The notes under the pieces: model-generated
Databases searched by the model: none
Seen by the model: only the letters and a program-made list of their open reading frames with translations
Told to the model about the DNA's origin: nothing
Translations under genes and position numbers: made by a program
From: Cristatella mucedo
Taxonomy: Eukaryota; Bryozoa; Phylactolaemata; Cristatellidae
NCBI GenBank assembly: GCA_009760855.2
Contig: WPIO01000083.1
Location: forward strand, 716,001-780,000
Direction: 5' to 3'
Length of the DNA: 64,000 nt
Shown here: piece after piece, positions 47,968 through 57,766 of the stretch
Position numbering within the stretch: position 1 is the first letter of the stretch
Layout: each line of letters begins with the position of its first letter

Positions 47968-50945
47968 CCGAGTTCCAGGGTTCAGAGGCTATTTTCGGCC
48001 AAACCCCGCCATACTCCGGCCATGCTGCCGCTCGCCATGCCGCCGAGCCAGGGTAGGACGAGCGGCCGTCAGGGTAAACCTCTTTATAACAACGCATGCG
48101 CCAACAACAATAGGGGAACTAAACAAGTCTACAGGGAGGGTCCTATACACAGTACACTATGGGGGCGAAAGACGACGCAGCAAGCGCGAACAAACGTGTT
48201 AGTTGGGGTCAGTCGGTTTCTGCAGTCCTGTCGTTGTACCGACTCCGAATCCAACAGTACGAGCATACGCCGTCCAAAACCCGGCTGGCTGAGTAACTGC
48301 TTGGCTAGTCCGAGTCGACAACTACCACAGTCGTGAGCTTCCACCGAAAGACGCCAACACACGGGGGGGGGGTCAACACGCTACGAGGGGAACGCGGAAT
48401 ATACAAGTCTCAACAACGAGCGAGCTATCCAGCTCCGCTCGGGCCTTGGATACTCGTTCCCTTGCGTGCGTGGCAGCATCACCGGAGCACGCCTGCACGA
48501 ATCCAGGTGCATAACTCGGCGAGACCGGGAGCCTCCAACAACACGACTTACTCGGCCAACTACTTCTACCCAAGAGCCCCGGTGACCCCACGTCACCGCA
48601 GATGCCGTAGGTCCGACCCGGCCTAGCCGGTGACCCTAACCCTCATTATAGCCGTCCGGTCCCAGCCAACCGAACCCAGCATGGGTACACACTAGCTGAC
48701 CCGTTCGACGAGTTTGCACCTCTGTCTAAGCGCACTGTGCGCCCTCGCCCAAACGGCCTATGGCTTACCACAGACATTAAACTAGCTAGGTCTACTAAGC
48801 ATAAGCTTGAAAAGCACACAAAAGATCAGAACTGACTGTCCATCGATAGGCATACGAGGACTACTGTAGGTCGTACCAATCGATCCTAGCAAACGCCAAG
48901 TCTTGCTTCTATAGAAACACTGCTGAATCACAGATGCACAATCCAAAAATGCGGATGTCGACGATCCACCATCTCATCAACCGCTCCCAGATTAGCTCCT
49001 TACCTGACGATCCTTGTGATGATCTAGCCGATCGCTTCTCTCGATTCTTTGTGCACAAGATAGACAAGATCAGGGAGTCCATCCCTGCGATGACAACACC
49101 CCCCCCTAGAATGCTGTTCCCCGATTCCTGGCTGCACCTCAATATCTACATTTAAGCAGGTCACTAGTGATCTCGTCCTGAAGTTCATATCCCAATCAAA
49201 GAAGACACCCATTTTCTTTGGACCCTATTCCCACTGTCCTGCTCCTACGTTGCAGAGATCTGCTACTGCCACGTGTAATTAACATCATTAATATGTTCTT
49301 AGCCTCAGGTCATGTCCCAGCACCTTTCAAAAAGCTGTAGTCAGGTCCCTTCTCAAGAAAGCGACACTAGATAAAGAGAACTTGAGCAACTATCGCCCAA
49401 TCTCCCTTCTACCATTCCTATCAAAGACACTCGAACGGGTCGTGGCGGACCAGCGAGACTCATATATTGAAACTTCAAATGTTGCTAGAAAGTTCCAGTC
49501 TAGATTTAGAGCTAATCACTCCACAGAATCAACTTTGCTTAGGGCGTACAACGACCTACTTAGGAATGCAGACATGGGTAGAGTGTCTCTGCTTGTTTTG
49601 CTCGATCTTTCGGCAGCTTTTGATAATATCGATCACCAAGTTCTTCTAGAGCGCATCTAATCTCGCCTGGGCATCACTGGCGCTGCTCTGCAATGGTTCA
49701 GGTCCTATCTCAGAGGGAGACTCCAGAGTATTGACGTGAATGGACAAAGATCATCTGAGGTACCTCTGAAATATGGGGTACCTCAGGACTCCGTGCTAGG
49801 TCCGGTTCTTTTCACGGTTTATACTCTTCGTCTTGCTGATGTGATTGCCAAGCACAATCTAGGCTTTCACTTCTATGCGGATGACACTCAGTTGTACCTT
49901 TGCTTTGATCCCTCCCAGCCTTCGAGCACCTCGAATTCTCTCAACTCCTTTGCTGCATGTATTGATGACATCCGCACATGAATGGCAGCAAATTTTCTAA
50001 AACTAAGCGATAATAAAACTAATATACTAGTTATGGGCAAACCAAGTGTGATTCAGAAATTGGAAAGGCTGACGCTCAAAATTGGCTCTGCCACCATATC
50101 GCCTGTTGAATCAGCTCGAAATCTAGGTGTCATGTTCCAAAGTGACCTCTCGTTAGACGACCACATCAGCTCCACAGTCAAGTCTGCCTACTTTCAGCTA
50201 CGTATTGGTTAAAATACGGGCTTGTTTAGATAGGGAACCATATCTAACTTGGTCCATGCATTTATGACATCCCGTCTTGACTTTGCTTTCTGGCCTATCG
50301 GTACGTGCAATCAGCGCTTACAGCTGGTGCAAAAATCTGCAGCTAGGCTTGTCTGTCGTGAGCGTCGCAGTTGCCACATCACACCACTTTTCGCCGAACA
50401 GCACTGGCTACCAGTCTAGCAACGGATCGACTTCAAGGTTTTGTCGCTCACTTTTAGGTCACTTCATTCTTTGGCTCCAGCCTATCTCTCAGATCTACTC
50501 ACCTACCAGGCCAAGCATCGTACCACCCGTTTTTCGGAATCCAACAGTTTATCAATACCTCGTACAAACCTCAAATCTTTTGGAGGCCGCGCATTTAGTT
50601 CGCATACCCCCAAAGCCTGGAACTCACTCTCGACTTGCGTCACAACATCCCCTGACTTGACCTCATTTAAAAAGAACTTAAAACACACCTGTTTAGGACA
50701 GCATTTAGTGGGTCAGTGTGATTTGCCCTTCATGTGCTCATGCGTGCTGACACTGTGCGTGCTGCCACTAACCACATTTGCATGCTGACCCTTGCATGTC
50801 ACACCTAACCATGTTATTCATGTTATTTATCAAGCATGATATTACTCACCATTCAATCTCGTTTCCCTTTGCAGAAAATGTAAAGCACCTAGAAAGAGAT
50901 TGAGTTCTCCGTTGGTGCTTTATCAAGTGCCTTATTATTATTATT
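47968..50945 (+). mobile_element. Near-complete CR1/L2-like LINE, defective
   Basis: The most complete copy, about 3 kb. A 5' module (47968-48687) also occurs alone at 61062-61962. An ORF2 region follows: linker (AYEDYCRSYQSILANAKSCF, then NRSQISSLPDDPCDDLADRF), RT fingers ([20 protein letters not shown]), motif A (LLDLSAAFD, Asp codon near 49604), YGVPQDSVLGPVLF and YADD at 49874-49885. Next come the C-terminal region (LHSLAPAYLSDLL, IPRTNLKSFGGRAFS, PKAWNSLSTCVTTSPDL), the 3' UTR and an ATT tail. Breaks: a frameshift between 49155 and 49382, stops at 49658-49660 and 49979-49981, an extra T near 50207, and a deletion near 50283. No apurinic endonuclease domain was recognised upstream of RT, although autonomous relatives have one. 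Confidence 0.9.
49382..50212 (+). pseudogene. LINE ORF2 reverse-transcriptase core, two stops
   Basis: The core RT reading frame runs 277 codons in a single frame, interrupted only by TAA at 49658 and TGA at 49979. The TGA stands where the sister copy at 41045 has Trp (RTWMAAN). Motifs: [13 protein letters not shown] (finger), [13 protein letters not shown] (first catalytic Asp), YGVPQDSVLG (Gln-Gly normally conserved, here Gln-Asp), FYADDTQLY (catalytic Asp pair). The Gly to Asp change in the VPQG motif would itself be expected to damage the enzyme. Target-primed reverse transcription is the family mechanism; this copy cannot encode the full enzyme. Confidence 0.88.
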
Positions 50946-50959
50946 ATCGTGTTGCTGGG

Positions 50960-51255
50960 CCTTGAACCAACCTCGAATATATTGGAGATCGTGCTTTTTT
51001 TTACGTTCCCAAAGCCTGGAAGTCACCACAATTGACGTCACGACATCATCAGACTTGACTGCATGTAAACAAATACTAAAAAGGCACCTGTCCCACATAG
51101 TATTTCCTGGGTCTCAATGAATTGTCCTTAGTGAGCTTATGCGTGCTGACACTGTGCATGTTATCAATAAGCATATTGATATACTTCTTTTACAGCATAC
51201 GTAAAGTCCTTAGAAAAATATTAAGTTCTCTGAAGTCGTTATAAAAATGTATTGT
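50960..51255 (+). mobile_element. Second LINE 3' fragment, diverged
   Basis: Immediately follows the ATT tail of the previous copy. It shows ttgaaccaacctcgaatata, gttcccaaagcctggaagtc, gacatcatcagacttgactg, a shortened 3' UTR and attaagttctctgaagtcgt. It is more diverged than its neighbour, so probably the older insertion. Confidence 0.8.
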
Positions 51256-52070
51256 CGTTTATTTTGCATTATAGTATTGACAACGAAACGACCGCAATGG
51301 TGACGACTGGTGAGACCACAACATCCTTTCAGTCTATGCCCATCTGCTGCTCACGTGTCATACAGACAACTCGTGATTTCCGCAGACTTTATCGCATGGC
51401 TTTCCCCTACCTAAAAATCCTGCCTCCTTTAATAATGGCCCTTTACACAATCCTCTATTTTCTTCCTGCCTTCGCCACTGAAGGAAATAAAGGCTTCGCA
51501 AGAAGATGAAACAATTTATCACAAAGATGATCCAAGTAGCCAGTGCAATACAGTAAACACAATTTACGGCATTACTTACACTCGCCGTCTGAGTGGCAAC
51601 AATATTCTGAATGCCTCTCTCGGTTCGCAGGTCTCTCGTGCGCTGAGCTGAGCAGCACGCGAGCGCATGCCAAAGATCTCGCAACTCGCACGGTAGCCGT
51701 TGCTCTGATCTGGTGGCTCCTGGTCTATCCTGGTTTTTAGACCTCGCTGACTCATTCGCTTACGCTTTGTATGGCGACCGCTGGCCAGCACAGCACACGC
51801 CCTCTACTTACAGCTTACAGCTCATCTTCGACGGCTGCACGGAAATGCAGATCTAGTTTTACCCACGCTCGCATTGCTATGCAAATGATTAATGCTACAG
51901 AAGAAAAAGCCGAACGGCCTCCCGATTGTGGCGCCATTGTCCTCGTTTCGATTGTTACGGTCCTCGTAGTGAATGGCGATAGGATCGCTCCGAATGCTCC
52001 CACTGAGAATTAGCCGTCGCGTCGCAGTCGCCATTATATTTTTTTTTTAGCAAACTTTCACCCTGCCGAC
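51256..52070. other. No gene confidently recognised
   Basis: Short frames on both strands and no repeat of the local families. The candidate minus-strand exon at 52075-52248 lies just to the right. Confidence 0.35.
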
Positions 52071-52074
52071 GGAA

Positions 52075-52248
52075 GGCCTCCTCCACTGACCGTGGCTGAC
52101 TCGGAGGCCCGAATCGACCAGTGAACGAGCGGTTCTCGGCGAGGCGCTGCCGGTGGTCCAGCTTTGACCACATTCGTTCGCGGTTATGGTACTCGAAGAA
52201 GAAGCGCGACAGCAGCAGTAGCTGCTGTCGCGCTTTAACAGCCGACAT
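52075..52248 (-). CDS. Candidate coding exon, unidentified
   Basis: The minus-strand frame read from ATG at 52248 looks more protein-like than its surroundings: MSAVKARQQLLLLSRFFFEY, then HNRERMWSKLDHRQRLAENR and GPPSQPRSVEEAFRRQ. A possible acceptor (catcaccag) sits just before the ATG and a possible donor (GTGAAAGT) just after RRQ. The balanced charged/aromatic composition is unlike the Ser/Cys-rich product of the competing frame (52538-52047). I do not recognise the family. It contains a perfect 15-bp hairpin at 52202-52235. It could equally be a chance frame. Confidence 0.25.
52202..52235. repeat. Perfect 15-bp stem, 4-base loop hairpin
   Basis: aagcgcgacagcagc (52202-52216), loop agta, gctgctgtcgcgctt (52221-52235). 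Confidence 0.93.
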
Positions 52249-53424
52249 GCTGGTGATGTACGGGTGCTGATGCCGCTGCCGCCATCGAGGTGGCTGCCGA
52301 CATCATCGCGGCTGCGGACGTAGCCATCGTAGCCGACATCGCAGCCTGCCGATGCGGGGTCGACATCGCAGCCTGCCCACAGGTGAGACGACGCAGCGCC
52401 ATCGCGAAGACTGCGAAGTGTCACAGCATATCCAGAGACCTCCTCATATGCAGCGAGCGGTGCAACCGCGATACTCTTGGCTAGGATGTCTTTTAAACTC
52501 GGCGGCGGTGCGTCTAAACTAATGCGAAATCCTATCACCTTGACAGGCTAAACTCAGCTTCCTTTTTCGACAACGAGGCCACTTATCGAGCTCCGGGGTG
52601 GGGGAGGGGGAGTAGCGCTCGCAGCGAGAGGCCGACGGCGCAGACGGAGGGCGCGTGTGCGACAATACAAGCCCAAAGGTTCGCGTAAATTCGCCACAGT
52701 TGCCGGCCATCAAATTGATGCTCGCACTGGGCGGCGCTTCTAAAGTATATGTACCTCCTCCACTTCTTCTTAAGTCTTTTCACAAAGATATCCACTTCGT
52801 ATGTTAATGACTGTGAAATGCAAGCGAAGCAGCCCATGCGGCCAATTAGCTGGGGGAACTGTTTAGAAGGCAGTCAATCGAAAAACATCGGTGTTTCACA
52901 GTTGGACATCTTGCCAAACTGCTGTCTCGAACTTCTGCCCGCTGAGCCGAAGCTATGTTATGCTATGCACCGTGCCTTCTTACGTAACCCTACAAAGCTA
53001 AGAGCACCGTGCCCAGACTTAAGCTAGAGAATGCTCTATAGCGTACTTAAAGATTGAGCCTCTTTGGCGCTGCTCAAGCGCTGGAATCCCCGAATCAGTG
53101 GGAGTATGGCAACTCTAATGACTACTCGCAAATCGTGAGCTACAGCCTGTGAGAACCACGTGTGATGGTTAAGAACTAGTCAGTTACACTCCGGGCTTCG
53201 AGCGAGGCAGTTGTCCTTTGGGCTTTAAAGTAGTGAGCTGTACGCCACGACTGGCGCTGCGCCCGTGCACTTTTCGGCGGCTGTCTATTAGACAGTCCAT
53301 TAGACATTAGACCATTAGATCTAAATTAAGGACATATATTGTTATATTAAGCTAGGGCGCTCGTTATTACTGCCGCGCTGTGCTACGGTCGGCATACCTG
53401 CATGTATTGAGGCAACATCTACGC
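52249..53424. other. No recognised feature
   Basis: A GC-rich tract near 52590-52660 contains gggaggggga. No exon or repeat recognised. Confidence 0.35.
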
Positions 53425-53578
53425 CCAGGCTTGACCCTGGGGTTAAGATGCTCGCCTTCAGGTACCGAGGTCAAGGTGAATGCATTTGATGACCGAGGTC
53501 GTGGGCTCGAGCCCTGTGGCACATGTGAACCGCCTGTATTAAGATCTCTCAGGGCGCAATACAAATTAATTTTATTTA
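53425..53578 (+). repeat. SINE-A, long form
   Basis: ttgaccctggggttaagatg head, accgaggtc twice (53464 and 53492, 28 bases apart), gtgggctcgagccctgtggc, tail aagatctctcagggcgcaat. Confidence 0.9.
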
Positions 53579-55039
53579 TATATTACTCGTTAGTCGTAGA
53601 ACCGTTACGAGCGCCATGCTAGCGGTCTAGAGGACACGGTGAGAATTTCGGCTCATGGCTGCAGTTTGACCGGAGCCCCGGTGGCTCTTGTAGCCGAGAG
53701 GGCACTCCATGTAGTTTCTTGCATGTAAAGACCAACATAGTGAGCATACAAGAAACAACATTACATTACAAGAAACTGTAGAGCCTTATAGCGTTCTACG
53801 GCAGCCCTGATGCAAGAAGAGTTAAATATTTGTCATCTATCCGAGAGACACAATGGAGCTGGTAAAATCTTCGACCAGCCATCGAGAAAAGAAACGGCTA
53901 CTTCCAGGAAGAACAGGCATACGGCGAATGACCGTGAAAGCAAAGGTCTGAATTAACCGTCCGAATACCTTTCAAGGATTTTAAGGAGTGACAAGATAAG
54001 AGCGCTGACTATCAGGGAAAAGAAATCAGCCACGGCAACCGCGAGCGCCATTGTGCATGCGGAAGTAGGAGTGGTCTCCGTAGTATGCAGTGTACGAGGC
54101 AGACAGCTCATCTGAGGCAGACAGCTCATCTAAGGCAACTCTTTTGTTATAGTGGGTGAAGCTACGACGGACATGCGGACCAAATTGCCACCGACTTTAG
54201 TCAGTTGAAGTGCCAAGTCTGCACTAGTTTGTGAAAAGTTTAAATGCAGCCGAGTTAGCATTCCCAGCTTGAGTATTCGAGCATTCGCTCGCGTAGCGTC
54301 ATAGTTTACAGTTTTTGGGTTGTCGCATTTTGTTTAAACTTGCAACGGAGAGTGCGCCAGCCAGTGTGAGGTAAGTTGGCGAGTACGGCGTCAGCTGTCC
54401 CACCCAAGGGCACGTGCTGCGGCAGAGAGCGTAGAGCGGCTGTGTTAGCAGTCGCTCCAAGCCCGGTGTCCGATTGCAGTTGCAGCTTGCTGCCGCTCTG
54501 GCGCCAGCTTCTGTCCCGGAAAAAGATGATCGTTGTCCGGCCTCTTGTAAAGCATTAGGGCAGCCCATCGTGAAGAAAAAGCATCCGCATGCACTTCCTC
54601 CTTCAAGGCAGTTTCAGCCGAGTAGTGGCGCGCAGTCGAGCAGCTTGGCTCTTACTGCAAAAGAAACAATGAACAAGAGCTCGTGACTAGCAGGGCAACA
54701 TGCTTAGGTAAGAATGCAAAGCACGGAAGTGTCAAGCATAGAGCAGCATGCGAAAGCACACAAGTGTCATGCTTAGAAAAGCATGCCAAAACACACTGGA
54801 AGACACACTGGGCCGCTTGGTCATTGAACCGCTATTTATTGGCAAGTTCTAAATCATGTACAGGTACGGGTGCAAAGCACACAGTGAAAAGACAAGTTCG
54901 CCGAGGTATGCCTAAAGCTGAGCGGTGCAGATGCGCCTTTAGCTGAGAATGACTCAAGTTCAATGTCCAAGGCAAGTCCAGAAGTTTAAAGTGACTGCCG
55001 TGCTATCGATGCGTGCGAACTGAATGCTCCATCACCAAA
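53579..55039. other. No gene recognised; 18-bp tandem duplication
   Basis: gaggcagacagctcatct occurs twice in tandem at 54096-54131. Short frames without domains elsewhere. Confidence 0.4.
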
Positions 55040-55096
55040 AGATTTTTATTTTAGTTCAAGGAATGACGATACGTCTGATGCCAAGGAGCGGGTAGT

Positions 55097-55097
<1 letters not shown>

Positions 55098-55163
<66 letters not shown>
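55098..55163. repeat. (GA)n microsatellite
   Basis: About 33 uninterrupted GA units lying within the LINE fragment. Confidence 0.97.
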
Positions 55164-55164
<1 letters not shown>

Positions 55165-55311
55165 ACGTGACTGGAGGAGCTGTGAGGTCGGATGGGAAGG
55201 TTGGTGCAAGCGAGTGATGCGACATGTTGGTCAGATTGATGATCTTGAAGCCGATTCTATGCCTGACAGGGAGCCAGTGAAGCTCAGGAAGAAGTGGTGC
55301 GATGCGGCAGC

Positions 55312-55407
55312 CACGCGATTGACGACAGGCCATACGAGTAGCGCACGCAATTGACGACAGACCATACGAGTAGCACACGCGATTGACGACAGACCGTACG
55401 AGTAGCT
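55312..55407. repeat. Three tandem 32-bp units
   Basis: Units start at 55312, 55344 and 55376 with cacgcgattgacgacag, cacgcaattgacgacag and cacgcgattgacgacag. Each ends acgagtagc plus one base. The repeated piece is LINE coding sequence (VCRQS...). Confidence 0.95.
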
Positions 55408-55512
55408 AAGTTTTGCACCGGTTGCAGCCCGGCACTGGCAGGAAGTCCTGAGTATAGGAGATTGCAGTAACTAGACTCGGATCTCACAGTGCATGAACGA
55501 GTTAGGTTGTCT

Positions 55513-56166
55513 TACTCTTGCTGATGAAGGCTATGTATCCTATACTGATGCAATATGATGGTGATGGCTTCTATCAGTCACTTATTCCGTTTCGCTTATT
55601 ACTTACTCTACATATATTCGACGACTAGGGAGAACCTCTTTTTATCAAGGATTGTTACTACTTGCCCTCTTCAATCACTAATGCATTGAGATTTAAGCTT
55701 GGTGAATGGAATCCTCCGATCTTTACGTTCTTGCGTGCCAACCGACTTTGTGCGGTTACGGCCAGGCTAGGCTACGATTGGTGAATAGGCATCCTATCAC
55801 AGCAAATGAATTGGACTCTATTCTTCCTGTCCCGATTCGTGGCAGCTTCATTCTTCACCTCGTTTTCAAAGTCTACCGGTGAGTAGTGTATGCTCAGCAA
55901 AGAGGTCCGATGGACGGTGCCTAGCATGCCTCCAAGACTGCTTCACTTAATACACGGAAAGCAAGACTGAATTAGCGAGACCCTGTCATGGACGATCACT
56001 ATAATTCACAGTCGAAGTCACAGGTGCAGCTGTGCCTGGGTTGTTTGCTTCTCTTTTTGCTGTATTTACCCATCGTTCTCTAGTTTCAGATCGTTACAAG
56101 TATCTTATTGGGTGGTTAGATAGCTAAAGACATTCGTCCGTCTCCAGTCAAGTGCCCCTCCCGGGT
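55513..56166. other. No recognised feature
   Basis: No coding or repeat signal recognised. Confidence 0.4.
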
Positions 56167-56329
56167 CTTCGCCCGGGCCCAGGGGGTAAGGTGCTCGCTC
56201 TTCACGAGTCGGATTACGTGGGTCACCGAGTCCGGCGGTGGGCGATCCCTTATTTCCAGTGCAAGCGGTGGTGATAGCCGTTAAGGCTCTTCTGCCACTG
56301 TAGACATGAGGCTGTTGAACCAGCTAACC
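56167..56329 (+). repeat. SINE-B (type 2 head)
   Basis: cttcgcccgggcccaggggg head, ggtgctcgctcttcacgagt, ggcggtgggcgatcccttat, gcaagcggtggtgatagccg, end ggctgttgaaccagctaacc. Confidence 0.9.
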
Positions 56330-57324
56330 AGTAAGTGAAGTGCTACCGCACTAAGCGTGAGCGAAGCCAAGAACGTGTGTAAACCCCCCTCAAAGTTGTG
56401 ACTGCCGTCGACGACGACGATATAGGGAAGAAAGTTACAATACCTGCTGTGAGGAAGGCATAAGAAATCCTCGATGTAACTTTATTCTTTAGCCTGATGG
56501 TAATTCAAAGCCGATAGCTGGCAACTACAATAGACGGTCACTTTAGGTTACTTGTATCATCGTGGCCAAGAGCGGCCTTGACTTGAGGCAGAGGTAATAT
56601 AACGTTGGCCGTTATCAGCTAAACACTTACTAGAGCTCCCATCGAATCCTTAGTAATACTAATTTTTCGGAACCGGATATTTCATAACCTATGGCTTAGG
56701 TCTTGCAACTACTTATCTGAAGGGATATAGAGTTAGTCGTACTTCAAATTTTATCCTGGGCAGATGTGGCCCTCTTCAGCACTGGAATACAGCCTGTAGA
56801 CCAATTCTTCCAGGACATGGATTTTTTTAACCAAGATATATGGGTTCTTAATTCTGGTAAAGATAAAAATGTCGGCTGATTCAACCACCTCATATGATGT
56901 TGAGGCAGAAGAGTATTATTAACTAATCAGAAGAGTATTATTAACTATCACTCTTGCTTGCAGTAGCCAATAAGAGATTTTCTGCTGCAGGACTCGAATA
57001 CGCGATCTGGAAAGGGAAGTACGAGCACATTTTCCCTGCTGCGCGCTCTAATAGATCGGCTTGCATCGATGCGGGTTCTATACAAATTGGCACAGATGGA
57101 TTTTAATTCCCGAGTCGCTAATCCGCGTTCGTAGCACTTACCTCCTTTGATTCCAGCTTATGACCAAAGACACCGGTGTCGTGTGGGGAGTGACTCAGTG
57201 AGCATATTTATCTTTGCCTATCTGTGTAGATAGTGTTTCGATCGATTCCCCACCAGTGAAAATAACCCCCTGCGAATTTGTCTTGCAGGAAAAGACTCGC
57301 TTTTCAGTAGTAAAGTAAAGCGAA
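56330..57324. other. No gene; 22-bp tandem duplication and SINE-B remnant
   Basis: cagaagagtattattaacta occurs at 56906 and 56928. At about 56956-57050 a minus-strand SINE-B remnant is visible (ctgctgcaggactcgaatac, then gcgatctgg). The rest is unassigned. Confidence 0.45.
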
Positions 57325-57482
57325 GGTTAGCCGATCAAACAGCCTCATTTATATAGCAGCAGAAGAGACTTGGAAGCTATCAACCAGCTTGTTTGCGGTG
57401 AGCAACACATGATTGCCTGCAGCAGGACTCGAACACACGACCTTGGTCACGACGTGCGAGCACCTTAAGCCTGAGCCAAGAC
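57325..57482 (-). repeat. SINE-B (type 2 head)
   Basis: Minus strand: cttggctcaggcttaaggtg, cgtgaccaaggtcgtgtgtt, cgagtcctgctgcaggcaat, end ggctgtttgatcggctaacc. Confidence 0.88.
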
Positions 57483-57630
57483 ATAGTCTATCGTGTGCCA
57501 TTAATTGCTGGCTATAGCTGAAGGGTCAGCAGCACCCGCAGGACATATCGATGACCTATTACGGCACGCACGGGCCAAAGCTAAAAAAATGTAGGCATAT
57601 GGCCTTCGTGGCCAGAAAAAAGAGGATATA

Positions 57631-57766
57631 TAATTGATTTATATAGCGCCCCAAGAGAACTTAATCTCTATTCAGGCGCTTCACATATGCCTCGGGGCTC
57701 GAGCCACGACCTCAGTCAGACCTTGGTAGGGGCGAGCACCTTAACCGCTGGACCAAACCAGCTAGG
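57631..57766 (-). repeat. SINE-A, short form
   Basis: Minus strand: cctagctggtttggtccagc, ggttaaggtgctcgccccta, gtggctcgagccccgaggca, tail gattaagttctcttggggcg, then ctatataaatcaatt. Confidence 0.92.

Larger units (their letters stand above)
55040..55512 (-). mobile_element. Fragment of a second LINE family (RT C-terminal region)
   Basis: The minus strand reads SSYCNLLYSGLPASAGLQPV, QNLATRTVCRQSR, RIAPLLPELHWLPVRHRIGF and SHHSLAPTFPSDL. This is the same region as in the other LINEs but with clearly different wording, so a distinct family or subfamily. It is interrupted by a (GA)n block (55098-55163) and a triplicated 32-bp unit (55312-55407). Confidence 0.8.

Noticed and set aside
52047-52538. 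163-codon minus-strand frame
   Set aside because: Ser/Cys-rich product with no domain; it conflicts with the more protein-like frame at 52075-52248.
53696-53785. Imperfect inverted repeat around gtagtttcttg and caagaaactg
   Set aside because: Short with mismatches; no more than expected by chance in this length.
55312-55407. CRISPR-like array
   Set aside because: The 32-bp units are contiguous with no spacers and derive from LINE sequence.
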